Positions 7,985 through 19,629 are shown, counted from the first letter of the stretch. The stretch: DNA of 20,334 nt from Theodoxus fluviatilis (GCA_034096865.1 JAWQFJ010028314.1:56212-76545); one strand, 5' to 3'. Numbers and translations: made by a program. The notes: a model not told the origin generated them from the letters alone.

Positions 7985-9154
7985 TACTGCGCTATGATTT
8001 GAGAGAAAAGTTTTGAAGTAGTAGATTGCAAATCTGATAGTCTTTAACTTGATAGGTAAGCCCTCGCACGAATAACTGCATCCCATTAAAGCAGGAGATA
8101 CGTATGAGTAAATGAATGCAGTGCACATTTTCATCCGCCTTGTCTGCTGGTGGAAGCATGGAGAAGCACTTACTATTGTCGCAACTGGCAAATGAGCAGA
8201 AAACAATGTCTTTTCCGCTAAGACATTAATAGATGAAGATCATCATTTGACAAGAATAGAAAATATGTGTGCCGTGTATGAAGAATTTAATGAGCCTTAG
8301 TTCTTAATTGTGCTTTGTATACATTCAGGTTGTCACCGAAGGTCATAGGGGCTACTGGCACGATCAGTTACCAACGCCGAGCCCAAAGTCTGCAGAGGAC
8401 AGACAGAAAACTCATCGGGGTGATACAAACAACTGAACACTGCGCCTTTCCTTTCTGTTTTGCTTTTAGAAGACCTGTGTAAGACTAAACCATGCACGTT
8501 GGGAACATTCTGCTGTAAAATTACAGGAGCTCATCCGGAACGGTTCATGCTTATACGAGGCAGTTTGACCACTGAAAATGATTTTTGTGAAAATGAGGGG
8601 CATATAACCCTAAAAATACATACTTTTGGCACAAAAGCAGCTCAAACGCCTCTTTGTATTTCTCTCTCCACTCTTTCACCCCCGTTGGAAGCTGCAAGGA
8701 TAGCCGTGATGCATTATGGAGCGAAGTACTTCACTCATCCTGCTTCTCCCGACACGGGAGTAGGCTACTACAGAGTATCTGTAAGGGCCAAGTAGGAGCG
8801 TTGTATAAGTCAAACGACGTGCGTTCGTCCTCAGTCGAACTGCATGATGTCAAAGGACCTGAGAATAGTTGGAATGAAAATCCGATGATCAAGGAGTGAA
8901 AGTGCTGTTTGAGCAAGAGTTCAGTGTGAAAAGTGGCAATATGAAAGCACGCACCTTTTCCTTTGTACCAGCCGCCATGGCAACCGTTTGAAAACATGTC
9001 AGGTGAGATTTCGTTCCGATGGTCTGCAGCTTCAAGAATGTCATCAAACTTCCTGAGTTTATGTATTGCCAGCACGGTAGCGCAGCACCATCTTTCCCGT
9101 GTTGTTGACAGTTTCGATGTCTTTTGACTTGAACGCAGTCATTGTTCTGTTGTT
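7982..9154. other. Non-repetitive stretch with weak splice-like signals
   Basis: No full gene is recognised. A strong acceptor-like sequence (CTTTCCTTTCTGTTTTGCTTTTAG, 8446-8469) is followed by a frame open to 8795 whose peptide I do not recognise. Around 8952-9008 both strands carry signals: on the plus strand, a pyrimidine tract and AG at 8971, then a 31-bp segment and CAG|GTGAGA; on the minus strand, a Kozak-like GCCATGG start giving MAAGTKEK and then a GTGCGT donor. They cannot all be real. I treat them as unproven. Confidence 0.3.
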
Positions 9155-9670
9155 GATGGGTTGGTTGATTGATTGGTCGGTTGGTTGGTGGGTTGGTGGG
9201 TAGATGGGCTGGCGGGCGGGCGGGCGGGCTGGTTGGTTGGTTTAGTTGGTTGGTGTTTGAGGTTTGGTTGGTGTAGTTGGTTTGGTTGGTGTGGTTGGTT
9301 TGGTTGGTTTGATTGGTGTGGTTTGTGTGCTTTGGTTGGTTGGTTGGTTGGTTGGTTGGTTGGTTGGTGTGCTTTGGTTGTTTGGTTGGTTGGTCGGTCG
9401 GGCGGTCGGGCGGTCGGTCGGTCGGTTTGGTTTGGTTTGGTTTGGTCTGGTCTGGTCTGGTTTGGTTTGGTTTGGTTTGGTTTGGTTGGTTGGTTGGATG
9501 GTTGGTTGGATGGTTGGTTGGTTGGATGGTTGGTTGGTTGGTTGGTTGGTTGGTTGGTTGGTTAGTCGGTCGGTCGGTCGGTTGGTTGGATGCTTGGTTG
9601 GTTGGTTGGTTGGTTGGTTGGTTGGTTGGTGGGTTGTTTGGTTGCTTGCTTGCTTGGTTGGTGGTTGTTC
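9155..9670. repeat. (TTGG)n-type tetranucleotide block with 5-bp sub-block
   Basis: Mainly TTGG units with local replacement by GGCG, GGTC and TGGA variants. A distinct pentanucleotide block of GGTTT/GGTCT units lies at about 9424-9486. Each variant occurs in runs, showing local homogenisation. Three forward frames are open only because the motif lacks stops; they encode Trp/Leu/Val/Gly repeats and are not genes. Confidence 0.96.
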
Positions 9671-9686
9671 GGGGGGGGGGGGGGGG
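9671..9686. repeat. Poly(G), 16 bp
   Basis: An uninterrupted run of 16 G closes the TTGG block. It is a quadruplex candidate and a likely source of length error. Confidence 0.95.
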
Positions 9687-10360
9687 TGTTAATTTATTTT
9701 CTGTTTTTGCGTTTTAAGATAAAATCTATGGCAGACTACAGTTAGCAAGAGAAAGCTGCAAAAACATTCGTTTGAGGTTGTTAATGTTACGCACGGCTAT
9801 CAAAGCAGATGCATGTGAGGATTCGACTGAGGGCGAGATAGGTTTTAGGTCTTCAGTGCAACCGTACTGAAGGCAGGGCAAAGCCGTGAGACGCAGATTG
9901 GCGTGCCTGCCCCACCAAGCACCGGCCCTGAGAACGTGATGGCTGGCAATCCAATGACGTCACAGCCGCCCTCTCCCCTGGTGAGTGGAGAGAGTCGTAA
10001 ATGAAAGTATCGCGTTCATCTCTCAGCCCCAGCACGCTGACCTTTGATCCCCACGCCGTCACTCAAGGCTGGCAGAGGTGCACAGGGTGCAGTGCAACTT
10101 TGAACATCCGCTTCAACAACAACAACCACCAAAAAAAACTCGCTTATGAGAGTGAAATTCGCCTTGACAATGATCGCATAGTTTCTGGGCGAGATGGAGT
10201 AGACAGAAAATGAGAGGTATTTCATTCTCAACGGATCATTTCCTGTGTCTGGATATAGGCACGAGAGCACGTTAGCACGCAGAGATAAAAGTACATAACA
10301 GCCATGCGTGTAAAAACTTCTCCTTGCGTGTGCATGCACGTTAGCGTTCGACCGTTCCCT
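9687..10360. other. Non-repetitive stretch, no gene recognised
   Basis: Mixed composition. A (CAA)n-like stretch followed by an A8 run (10132-10139, within CACCAAAAAAAACTCG) might be the 3' tail of an old plus-strand retroposon, but I cannot identify the body upstream. No convincing coding exon is seen. Confidence 0.4.
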
Positions 10361-10445
10361 TACGCACGCACACGCGTGCGCGCGCGCACGCAAGCACAAA
10401 GGTGCACGCACGTACATACACGCACGCACACAAACACACACATGC
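10361..10445. repeat. Alternating CA/CG tract, possible Z-DNA
   Basis: ACGCACGCACACGCGTGCGC and following sequence alternate purine and pyrimidine for about 30 bp around 10362-10391, then continue as imperfect CA/CG words to 10445. The GCGCGCGC core is the strongest Z-forming part. Confidence 0.85.
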
Positions 10446-10811
10446 AGTTTTTTTACCCTTCGAAGAGCACTCACAGTCTCCGGGTCCCACCTAGGCTTGT
10501 TCATTTTCTTGATGCAAATTTGCCAACAAGGGTTATACCTTCCATGCCACTTCTTTCCTTTCGTCCTTCCTGCCAACTCGACACACGGCCTCATCCCAAG
10601 ACTTCCCACTGATCTCATCTTCTCTATCTCCACAACCAGTCACAAGGCTGCCTCCCCAGGCTGATAAAAAGTACCCGTTCCCGTCCCTCTATCTGTTCCC
10701 GGACCCCCTTCTTCCCACAGTAACTGCCGTCTTCTTCACATGCTGCAAGTCTACAACTTCGCATTTATTCTCACACACAAACACATACTTATTCATGCAC
10801 ATGCACGCACG

Positions 10812-10814
<3 letters not shown>
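10446..10814. other. Non-repetitive stretch, no gene recognised
   Basis: Pyrimidine-leaning mixed sequence on the plus strand (many CTTC/CCTT words) with no frame of convincing coding quality. Confidence 0.4.
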
Positions 10815-10856
<42 letters not shown>

Positions 10857-10904
10857 TGAGAGAGAGAGAGAAAGAGTGAGAGAGAAAAAGAGTGAGAGAG
10901 ACAC

Positions 10905-10935
<31 letters not shown>

Positions 10936-11065
10936 TAAAGAGTGAGAGAGAGAGAGAGAAAAAGAGTGAGAGAGAGACAGAGTGAGAGAGAGAGACAGAG
11001 AGAGAGAGAGACAGAGAGAGAGAGACAGAGAGAGAGACAGAGAGAGAGACAGAGAGAGACAGAGA
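10815..11065. repeat. Compound (GA)n polypurine block
   Basis: A perfect (GA)n run is followed by longer repeating words (GAAAGAGTGAGAGAGA, then GACAGAGAGAGAGA), interrupted by single T or C bases at fairly regular spacing. These longer words show amplification of mutated units. Open frames on both strands encode only Arg-Glu or Ser-Leu repeats. Confidence 0.95.
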
Positions 11066-11756
11066 TCGGCAGTTGTGTATCTGTTCCTTCCCGAAGTTCC
11101 TCTTTTCAGCAAAAGCATATCCATTGCTTTTCTTCTTTCACACTCCCCCACCCCAGCTCCTCCCCTCGCCGCGACCTAAGGTACACCACCCTCCCCACCC
11201 CCCACTCCCAGCCCTCACCCCACCCCACCCCTTCTTGCCGTAATCGCTTCTCTCTGCATCCTGCATGGCGATGATATATTGCTTGCGCTTTCTTTCTGAG
11301 AGGACGAAACATCCCTGGGAAACTCTCTCGTCTCGTGAAATTCTCTCCAGTCTTTGAACTTAGATGAGATTATAGAACCGCCTGGTGTTAGTTGGTGCAG
11401 GAATGTCGCATGCTGCGATGGACTCAAAATTTGCAGACGCTCAAAGGACTGAATGGAACACGGCCCATGGACAGGGCAGCCTCTGTCTATCCCTGACCTG
11501 CTGCGGACTGTGTCCGGGGCTGTGAAGTGTGTATGGTGGCTGCATTCTGAGAACCCAAGTCGGTATTGGGCAGGTAGGCGAAGTCTCTAGTGAACTAGAA
11601 TGTGGTGGCTGTGCCCACAACTGAAGGGAAAAGCAGTCAACAGCAAAGTGAAGTGAAGTTCTGGATGATGCTCTCACTCTCAGTCCATCCCCATGTTGAA
11701 TTTCATTCACACTAACCCAGTATGCACCTAACAGCACGAGTCTGTCAATTAAAACG
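11066..11756. other. Non-repetitive stretch with C-rich segment
   Basis: An interrupted C-rich segment (CACCC/CCCCAC words) covers about 11139-11232. A minus-strand frame (11215-11427) and a minus-strand frame at 11441-11821 are open, but I recognise neither peptide and see no convincing splice boundaries. Confidence 0.4.
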
Positions 11757-11821
11757 AGCGCGCGCACACACACATACACATATGCACTTACGTGCGCGCG
11801 CGCGCGCACGCACGCACGCAC
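11757..11821. repeat. Alternating CG/CA tract, possible Z-DNA
   Basis: GCGCGCGCACACACACATAC, then CACTTACGTGCGCGCGCGCG and CACGCACGCACGCACT, alternate purine and pyrimidine with only a few breaks over 65 bp. It resembles the tracts at 1529-1553 and 10361-10445. Confidence 0.87.
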
Positions 11822-12190
11822 TCACCTACGCACATTCTCAGACGCACGCGGTTGCGCATGCATGCCACCTTAAAAAATCTCATTTCGTTTAATTTTATAA
11901 AGTTAACTCTCATTGGTTGATGGGACAAAGAACGGCGTTTGCCGCTCGGATTTTCCCCTTCCCCACCCCCCACCCCCCATCCCCAGCTCCTTTCATCATA
12001 GGTGGAACTTGTGGTCATGGAGCTTCCTGGCGTTACGTTACTCTGTACCAGACGGGGACATTTAGCAATGGGAGCATCTCACGGCAGGGCCAGGCGCCTA
12101 TGTCTTCTCTGGCACATCCAGAGTGAAGCGGACTCAGCAGCTTGGCAACTCTAGTGTCATGTCTCTCCTTCCTGGACGTAGCACGGGTGC
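11822..12190. other. Non-repetitive stretch, no gene recognised
   Basis: A C-rich patch lies near 11956-11990. A plus-strand frame follows CTCCTTTCATCATAG (acceptor-like, ending at 12001) and runs to a stop at 12124-12126. The peptide is not recognised and the exon is unproven. Confidence 0.35.
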
Positions 12191-12383
12191 TGGACGTTTC
12201 GCCCCAATTGCGACATTCGGAACGTCGTTTAGCTAAGATCCGGCCGCATTAATGTATCTGCGTTTTGTGACAAACGTCTTGCTCGGCGGTACTGTACTCC
12301 ATGCACCTTAACGGTGCGCGTGATTCGGGTGTAATATTAAGCTAAACGACGTTCCGAATGTCGCAATTGGGGCGAAACGTCCA
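12191..12383. mobile_element. Inverted-repeat element with perfect 44-bp arms
   Basis: The arm at 12191-12234 (starting TGGACGTTTCGCCCCAATTG) and the arm at 12340-12383 are exact reverse complements over 44 bp, separated by 105 bp of unrelated, non-coding spacer. Size (193 bp), perfect terminal arms and lack of coding capacity fit a MITE-like non-autonomous DNA element. I found no clear target-site duplication, so its boundaries and class are open. The perfect arm identity suggests recent origin or ongoing arm conversion. Confidence 0.75.
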
Positions 12384-12440
12384 TGACCCCGTAGCACCTG
12401 GAGACAGAGGTGAGGGATCGGTTGTCAGACTACAATCTAT

Positions 12441-12602
12441 GACAGCAAGAGAAGGGTGAGCAATCGAGTGTGGCAAAGTTGCGAAGCTGAAGGGGCAAGC
12501 TTTTGGAGAATTAGGCCTGAAGAAAGAGCTCATTCTCCGAAAGCTTGCCCCTGCAACTTCGCAACTTTGCCAGACTCGATTGCGCACCCTTCTCTTGTTG
12601 TC
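12441..12602. mobile_element. Foldback element with 71-bp arms
   Basis: The arm at 12441-12511 (starting GACAGCAAGAGAAGGGTG) pairs with 12532-12602 (ending CACCCTTCTCTTGTTGTC) with 6 mismatches in 71 positions. The loop is 20 nt. Because the arms are complementary, open frames on opposite strands across it encode nearly the same peptide (RVWQSCE...GASF), which explains two apparently related hypothetical frames. An 11-bp direct repeat CACCTGGAGAC lies at 12395-12405 and 12602-12612. It is a second inverted repeat only 57 bp from the first. Confidence 0.75.
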
Positions 12603-14862
12603 ACCTGGAGACTGGCAAGATGCGCCACTGTTCCTGTTGAGGGGGACATTGAGCGGCTCCGTCCGTACGTTGCTCTTGAGAATCTTTATTCTTCACATGC
12701 CTGCCATACTACCTCATCCTACTGCTACTCCTCCAGGCCTCACTTCCTATGCTATGGTGTTGACCAGAGCAGCGGTAATGAAGCATTGTATCCTTCATGT
12801 GTAAGCCTGGCAGATGTCAAAATTCATTCTTTTGGTCAATGGATAATTTCTCGACATTCTCTTGATGAGAATGGCTATTACCCTTAGAGAGGCTGACTAT
12901 TTGCTCACAGGCGCTGTTCAGGATCTGGAGTATGCGGACGTGTGAGGCCAATACAGCTGTCTCTAAGCAGCGAGATGTGATTTCGAGCGGCTCTAGCCGT
13001 ATGTATTTCTCTTAAGTATCTTAGTGGTCAGAGACTCGGACATTCACCGCAAGGTTTTAAGGAGTTTCTCATCCGAGACCTCGAAACATGCCTCATTCCC
13101 ACCCTCCGCCATGAGGAACTGGACAAACTCGTGGATCAAGGCTGCCATTCCCACACTGACGAAGCCATTTCCAACAATGCAGTGCATAGACAGAGACTCT
13201 GATACGTCATTATTATCATGAGTGGTTTTATTTCTTAGGTACGTGTATAACTCAAGTTAAAACACACACCTCATTTACCTTAAAAAGAGTACATGAAGTT
13301 TTCTAACATACAGAAAATCATTTCCTTCAGATTGTTGACGGTGCATCGCGGAGAGGGTAGATACCGCAATTCAGTGAAGCACGGAGCAACACATGGCCCC
13401 CAGGGAACCTCTTGCTGCTGGGCTTTCAGGACCTATTCCGGGAGCTCTGCCAGGGGCGGTCCCAGGCAGCCAACGAGGCTACCAGAGGGCATCGCGACAG
13501 GGTCAAATCATTCAGATCCAACTGCGCCTTCAAACCCCCATGCGCAACAAAAAAACTAGTCGTCATATGCTGCATTCAACCCCAACAAACATCACCAGAC
13601 GCATTGAGCATCAAACAGTGAAATCCACACCTAGCCATCCCTCACCAATTCTTATAATATATGAGTATGTCGAGAAAACTTCCCGCTCGAAAATATTCCT
13701 GCACGGCCCATCCCTTAATATTAGAAACGTACTCCATCGATGATAACGACCGTGGCGATGATCAAAGCGATTATGCAAGTTCAAGACCTTTACACAGTGC
13801 GGATTGTTGAAGGCTTCCTATATATTTATAAATTTAGGCTGGGTCTGTGAAGAGGGTTGCGTGAATGTTTCCAGATTTAGCCTTACCCGTGAAGTACTGT
13901 CTGAAATCTGATAAGATGTATTCCCTGAGGTGCTAGGAAACTGGAAAATGCTACATTCCCAACATTTTCGGAATTTGATGCGTCAAGAGCTCGTATCAAA
14001 ATGTCGTTATTTTCGAATCATTCCTGAGTGAGAAACCATGTGAGAGCTAAAGCGAGCACTGGGTCACCTATAGCTGGAGGAGAGGGTTAATGATCGCTTT
14101 AGAACCATGAAGTCGCTTTAGTACCAAGAAAGAGTCTCTGGTTGTGTTTTGTCGAAGAAGTTTGATAGTGAAGCCATGAACCCTGCAGCAAGCGAAAGAC
14201 AGAAAGTGTTGCTAAACCTAACACTCTACAGGCCTTTTTTTGTCCAGGCTGCTCAGACCTCCAGGGCAACACGGCTGTCAGTCGAGTCCTTGCGATGTTG
14301 CCTCATCAGATGTCTATTCTTGTGGAAAATTTGACCAATTTTTCGGTCTCGGTGACATGCAAGGGGCATCATTTGATATGTTCTATAGCGTGTGATCTTA
14401 GGGCGCATTGTTACCAAGAAATCCACCTTGTAGCGTGCAGGGTGCCCGCCTGCCTGTTCTTCACCTTCCTACTTACCTGCCTACATGATTGCATTTTCAC
14501 AAGAATCTTGCGACTCGTTTTCATCTATCCGCCCTCGAACCATCTAGGAACTTCCTCGACTGTTTTCTTTTCTTTCACGTGCTCTACCATCTATCAGTCA
14601 ATCCATATACCTACTTTTCTGAATTGCCATTTTTATTTTCTATATCAGCATATCCTGCACGATAGCTGTGCAGCGGGGCGACAGGCATGGCAGGAGAAGT
14701 GACAATTGGGAAAGGCTTCCAGAGACGGGCCACACTAGTAGACTCGTCCGAAAAGAGGGGTGTGGGAAAGACGGCCAAGCTGGCGGGCCACACAAGCTGG
14801 CGGGCCACAGCATCTGATTGGCAAGCGATCTTGGTCGGTTAATCGGCAGTGCATTAACCATA
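12603..14862. other. 2.26 kb of non-repetitive DNA, no gene recognised
   Basis: Several short frames are open (for example 13393-13743 and 14295-14702 on the plus strand), but their peptides match nothing I recognise and none has convincing paired splice sites. A diverged direct duplication of about 38 bp occurs at 12651-12688 and 12985-13022 (both begin GAGCGGCTC). An AT-rich TATATATTTATAAATT stretch near 13819-13834 is not enough to call a promoter. A short tandem GCTGGCGGGCCACA pair lies at about 14779-14808. Confidence 0.45.
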
Positions 14863-15339
<477 letters not shown>

Positions 15340-15358
15340 GACGAAAAAATATGAAAAT

Positions 15359-16408
<1,050 letters not shown>

Positions 16409-19325
16409 TGGGTGGAGGGTGGGAAAGAGGTGGTGAATCAGAAAGGGCTGGAGAATCGAAAAGGGGGGAGAGATGGAATGGAGTGGAAAGTGGGAAAGGG
16501 GTGGAGAGTGGGAAATGGGTGGATAATCGAAAAGGGGTGGAGAGTGGGAAAAGTGAGGGGAGTGGGAAAGGGGTGGATAGTGGAAAAGGGGTAGAGAGTG
16601 GGAAAGGGGTGGAGAGCCAGAAAAGTGTGGAAAGTGGGAAAGGGGTGAAGAGCGCGAAAGAGGTGGAGAGCGGGAAAGAGGAGGAGAGTAAGAAAAGTGT
16701 TAAAAATGGGAAAGGGTGGAGGTGTGAAAGGGTGGCGGGTGAGAAAGGGATAGAGGGTGGAAAATGGGTGGTGAATGGAATATGGGTGAAAAATGGGAAA
16801 GGGGTGGAGAATGGGAAAAGTGCGGATAATGGGAAAGGAGTGGAGAGTGGAAAAGGGGTGGACTGTGCGAAAAGGGTAGATAATCGGAAAGTAGTGGAGG
16901 GTGGAAAAGGGGTTGAACATTGGAAAGGGATGGAGAATGGGAAAGGGAGGTAAAGGTGAAGAATGAGAAAAGTGTGGAGAGTGGGAAAGGGGTGGAGAGT
17001 GGCAAAAGATGGAGAGTGAAAAGATGGAGAGTGGGAAAGGGGTGAAGAATGGGAAAGGAGGCGAAAAGTGGGAAAGGGGGTGGAAAGTGGGAAAGGGGTG
17101 GAAAGTAGGAAACGGGTTGAGAGTGGGAAATGGATGGAGAGTGGGAAAGGTGTGGAGAGTAAAAAAGTGTGGAGTGTGGAAAAGGAGTGGAAATGGGAAA
17201 GGGGTGGAGAGTAGGAAAGGGGTAGAGAGTGGGAAAGTGGTGGACAGTGGGAAGGGGTAAACAATGGAAAAGCGTGGACAGAAGGAAAGGGGTGTCTCGT
17301 GGGAGAGGGGTGGAGAACGGGAAAGGGGTGGAAATGGAAAAGGGGTGGAGAGAAGGAAAGGGGTGGGGAGTGGGAATAAGTGGAGAGCGGGAACTGCGTG
17401 GAGAGCGGGAACGGGACGGAAAGTGGGAAAGGGATGGAGATCGTGAAAAGGGTGGAGAGAGGGAAAGAGTTGGAGAGGGGGAAAGTAGTGGAAAGTAAGA
17501 AAAGTGTGGAGAGTGGGAAAGGGGTGGAGAGTGGGAAAAGTGTGGAGAGTAGGAAAGGGGTGGAGAGTGGGACGGGGTGGAGAGTAGGAAAGGAGTGGAG
17601 AGTGGGAAAGGGGTGGAGAGTGGGAAAGGGGTGGAGAGTAGGAAAGGGTGGAGAGTGGGAAGGGGTGGAGAGTGGGAAAGGGGTGGAGAGTGGGAAAGGG
17701 GTGGATAGTGGGAAAGGGGTGGAGAGTGGGAAAGGAGTGGAGAGTGGGAAAGGGGTGAAGAGGGGGAAAAGATCGAGAGTAAAAAAGGTATGGAGGGAGG
17801 GAAAGGGTGGAGGTAGGGTAGGGATGGAGGTGGGAAAGGGGTGGAAAGTGGGAAAGGGGTGGAGAGTGGGAAAGGGGTGGATAGTGGGAAAGGGGTGGAG
17901 AGTGGGAAAGGGGTGGAGAGTGGGAAAGGGGTGGAGAGTGGGAAAGGGGTGGAGAGTGGGAAAGGGGTGGAGAGTGGGAAAGGGGTGGAGAGTGGGAAAG
18001 GGGTGGAGAGGGGGAAAGGGGTGGAGAGGGGGAAAAGATCGAGAGTAAAAAAGGTATGGAGGGTGGGAAAGGGTGGAGGTAGGGTAGGGATGGAGGTGGG
18101 AAAGGGGTGGAAAGTGGGAAAGGGGTGGAGAGTGGGAAAGGGGTGGTGAGTTGGAAAAGTGTGGAGAGTAGGAAAGGGGTAGAGAATGGGAAAGAGATCG
18201 AGAGAGGGAAAGGGGTGGATGGAGAGAAACAGATGGAGAGTGGGAAACGGTTGGAGAGCAGGAAAGGGGTGGAAAGTGGGAAAATTGAGGAGAGTGGGAA
18301 AGGGGTGTAACGTGGGAAAAGTGTGGAGTGGGAATTTGGTGGTGAGTGAGAAAGGGGAGGAGAGCGGGAAAGGGGTGGAGAGTAAGGAAAGTGTGGAAAT
18401 TGGACAAGGGGTGGAGAGTGGGAAATGTGTGGAGAGTGGAAAAGGTGTGGCGAGTGGGAAAGGAGTTGATACTCGGAAAAGGATGGAGTGTGAGAAAGGT
18501 CTGGAGAATGGGAAAAGAGTAGAGAGTTGGAAAGGGGTAGAGAGTGGGAAAGGGGTGGAGAGTGGAAAAGGTGTGGCGAGTGGGAAAGGAGTTGATAATC
18601 GGAAAAGGATGGAGAGTGAGAAAGGACTGGAGAATAGGAAGAGAGTAGAGAGTTGGAAAGGGGTAGAGAGTGGGAAAGAGGTGGAGAGTGGGAAAGGGGT
18701 AGAGAGTGGCAAATAGAAGAGTGTGGTTAAGGGGTGGAGAGTAAGAAAAGTGTGGAAATTGGAAAAGGGGTGGAGAATGGAAAAGGTGTGGCGAGTGGGA
18801 AAGGAGTTGATAATCGGAAAAGGTTGGAGAATGGGTAAGGGGTGGAGAATGGGAAAGGGGTGGAGAGTGGGAAAGGGATGGAGAGTGGAAAAGGGGTGGA
18901 GAGTGGGAAAGGGATGGAGAGTGGGAAAGGGGTGAGGAGTGGAAAAGAAGTAGAGAGTGGGGAAGGTATGGAAATTCAGAAAGAGGTGGAGAGTAGGAAA
19001 GAGGTGGAGAGTGGGAAAAGGGTGGAGATTGGGAAAGGGGTGGAGAAATGTAGAGGGGTAGAGAGTGGGAAAGGAGTGAAAGGTGGGATGGGGTGGAAAA
19101 TGTGAAAGGGGCAGTTAGTGGAAAAGGGTTGGATAGTGGGAAAAGTGTGGAAAGTGGAAAAAATGTAGAGAATGAGAAAGAGGTGGGGAGTTGGAGAGGG
19201 ATAAAGAGTCGGAAAAGTGTGGAAAGTGAGAAAGGAGTGAAGAGTGGGAAAGGGGTGGATTGTGGGAAAGGGCTTGAGTGTGGGAAAGGGGTGGAGAGCG
19301 GGAAAAGGGTAGAGTGGGGGAGATA
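16409..19325. repeat. Purine-rich 18-bp minisatellite (~160 copies)
   Basis: The consensus unit is GGTGGAGAGTGGGAAAGG (18 bp), best preserved at 17840-18000 and highly variable elsewhere (unit changes such as AGTAGGAAA, ATTGGAAA and ATAATCGG). In frame it reads as a Val-Glu-Ser-Gly-Lys-Gly hexapeptide on the plus strand and Pro-Phe-Pro-Leu-Ser-Thr on the minus strand. The plus strand is almost T- and C-poor, so the 1184-codon minus-strand frame is expected from composition, and it also continues through the GAT array. Insertions and deletions break the hexapeptide frame repeatedly. It is therefore annotated as non-coding tandem repeat. It begins directly at the end of the GAT array. Confidence 0.96.
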
Positions 19326-19629
19326 AGTACCCAACTAGGGTGCAACGTGTTTGCCATCAGAGGTGCGAATTGTGGACTTTCATTTGATAGTAAAGAAAAG
19401 GGGGAAAAATGGTCACTGGGGTGGTGCCATGACTTGGGAAGAGTGTGTGTTTTATTCATGTATGTGTGTTGCTGTAATAATGTTCCCACGGGAGCCCAAG
19501 TTACGCGAAGCAATTTCCTGTTTCACAAAAGAGGTAATAAGATGCTATCTTATCTTACCCCTCCCCAGACTCCCAATAGTTCATTGATATTTAAGTAGCC
19601 GGTCATTGAAAGTTTTGCCAGAATGTAAT
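19326..19629. other. Non-repetitive stretch, no gene recognised
   Basis: Mixed sequence to the right of the minisatellite. The open frames that enter it from the array have no recognisable product. Confidence 0.4.

Noticed and set aside
9155..9670. Telomeric or subtelomeric repeat
   Set aside because: The unit is TTGG with variants, not TTAGGG or another known telomere unit, and it is interstitial.
12342..12887. Two related hypothetical proteins on opposite strands sharing RVWQSCE
   Set aside because: The likeness arises because both arms of one foldback are read. It is not homology between genes.
13819..13834. TATA-box-like TATATATTTATAAATT
   Set aside because: An isolated AT-rich word with no downstream transcript evidence or initiator. 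Expected by chance in a window of this size.
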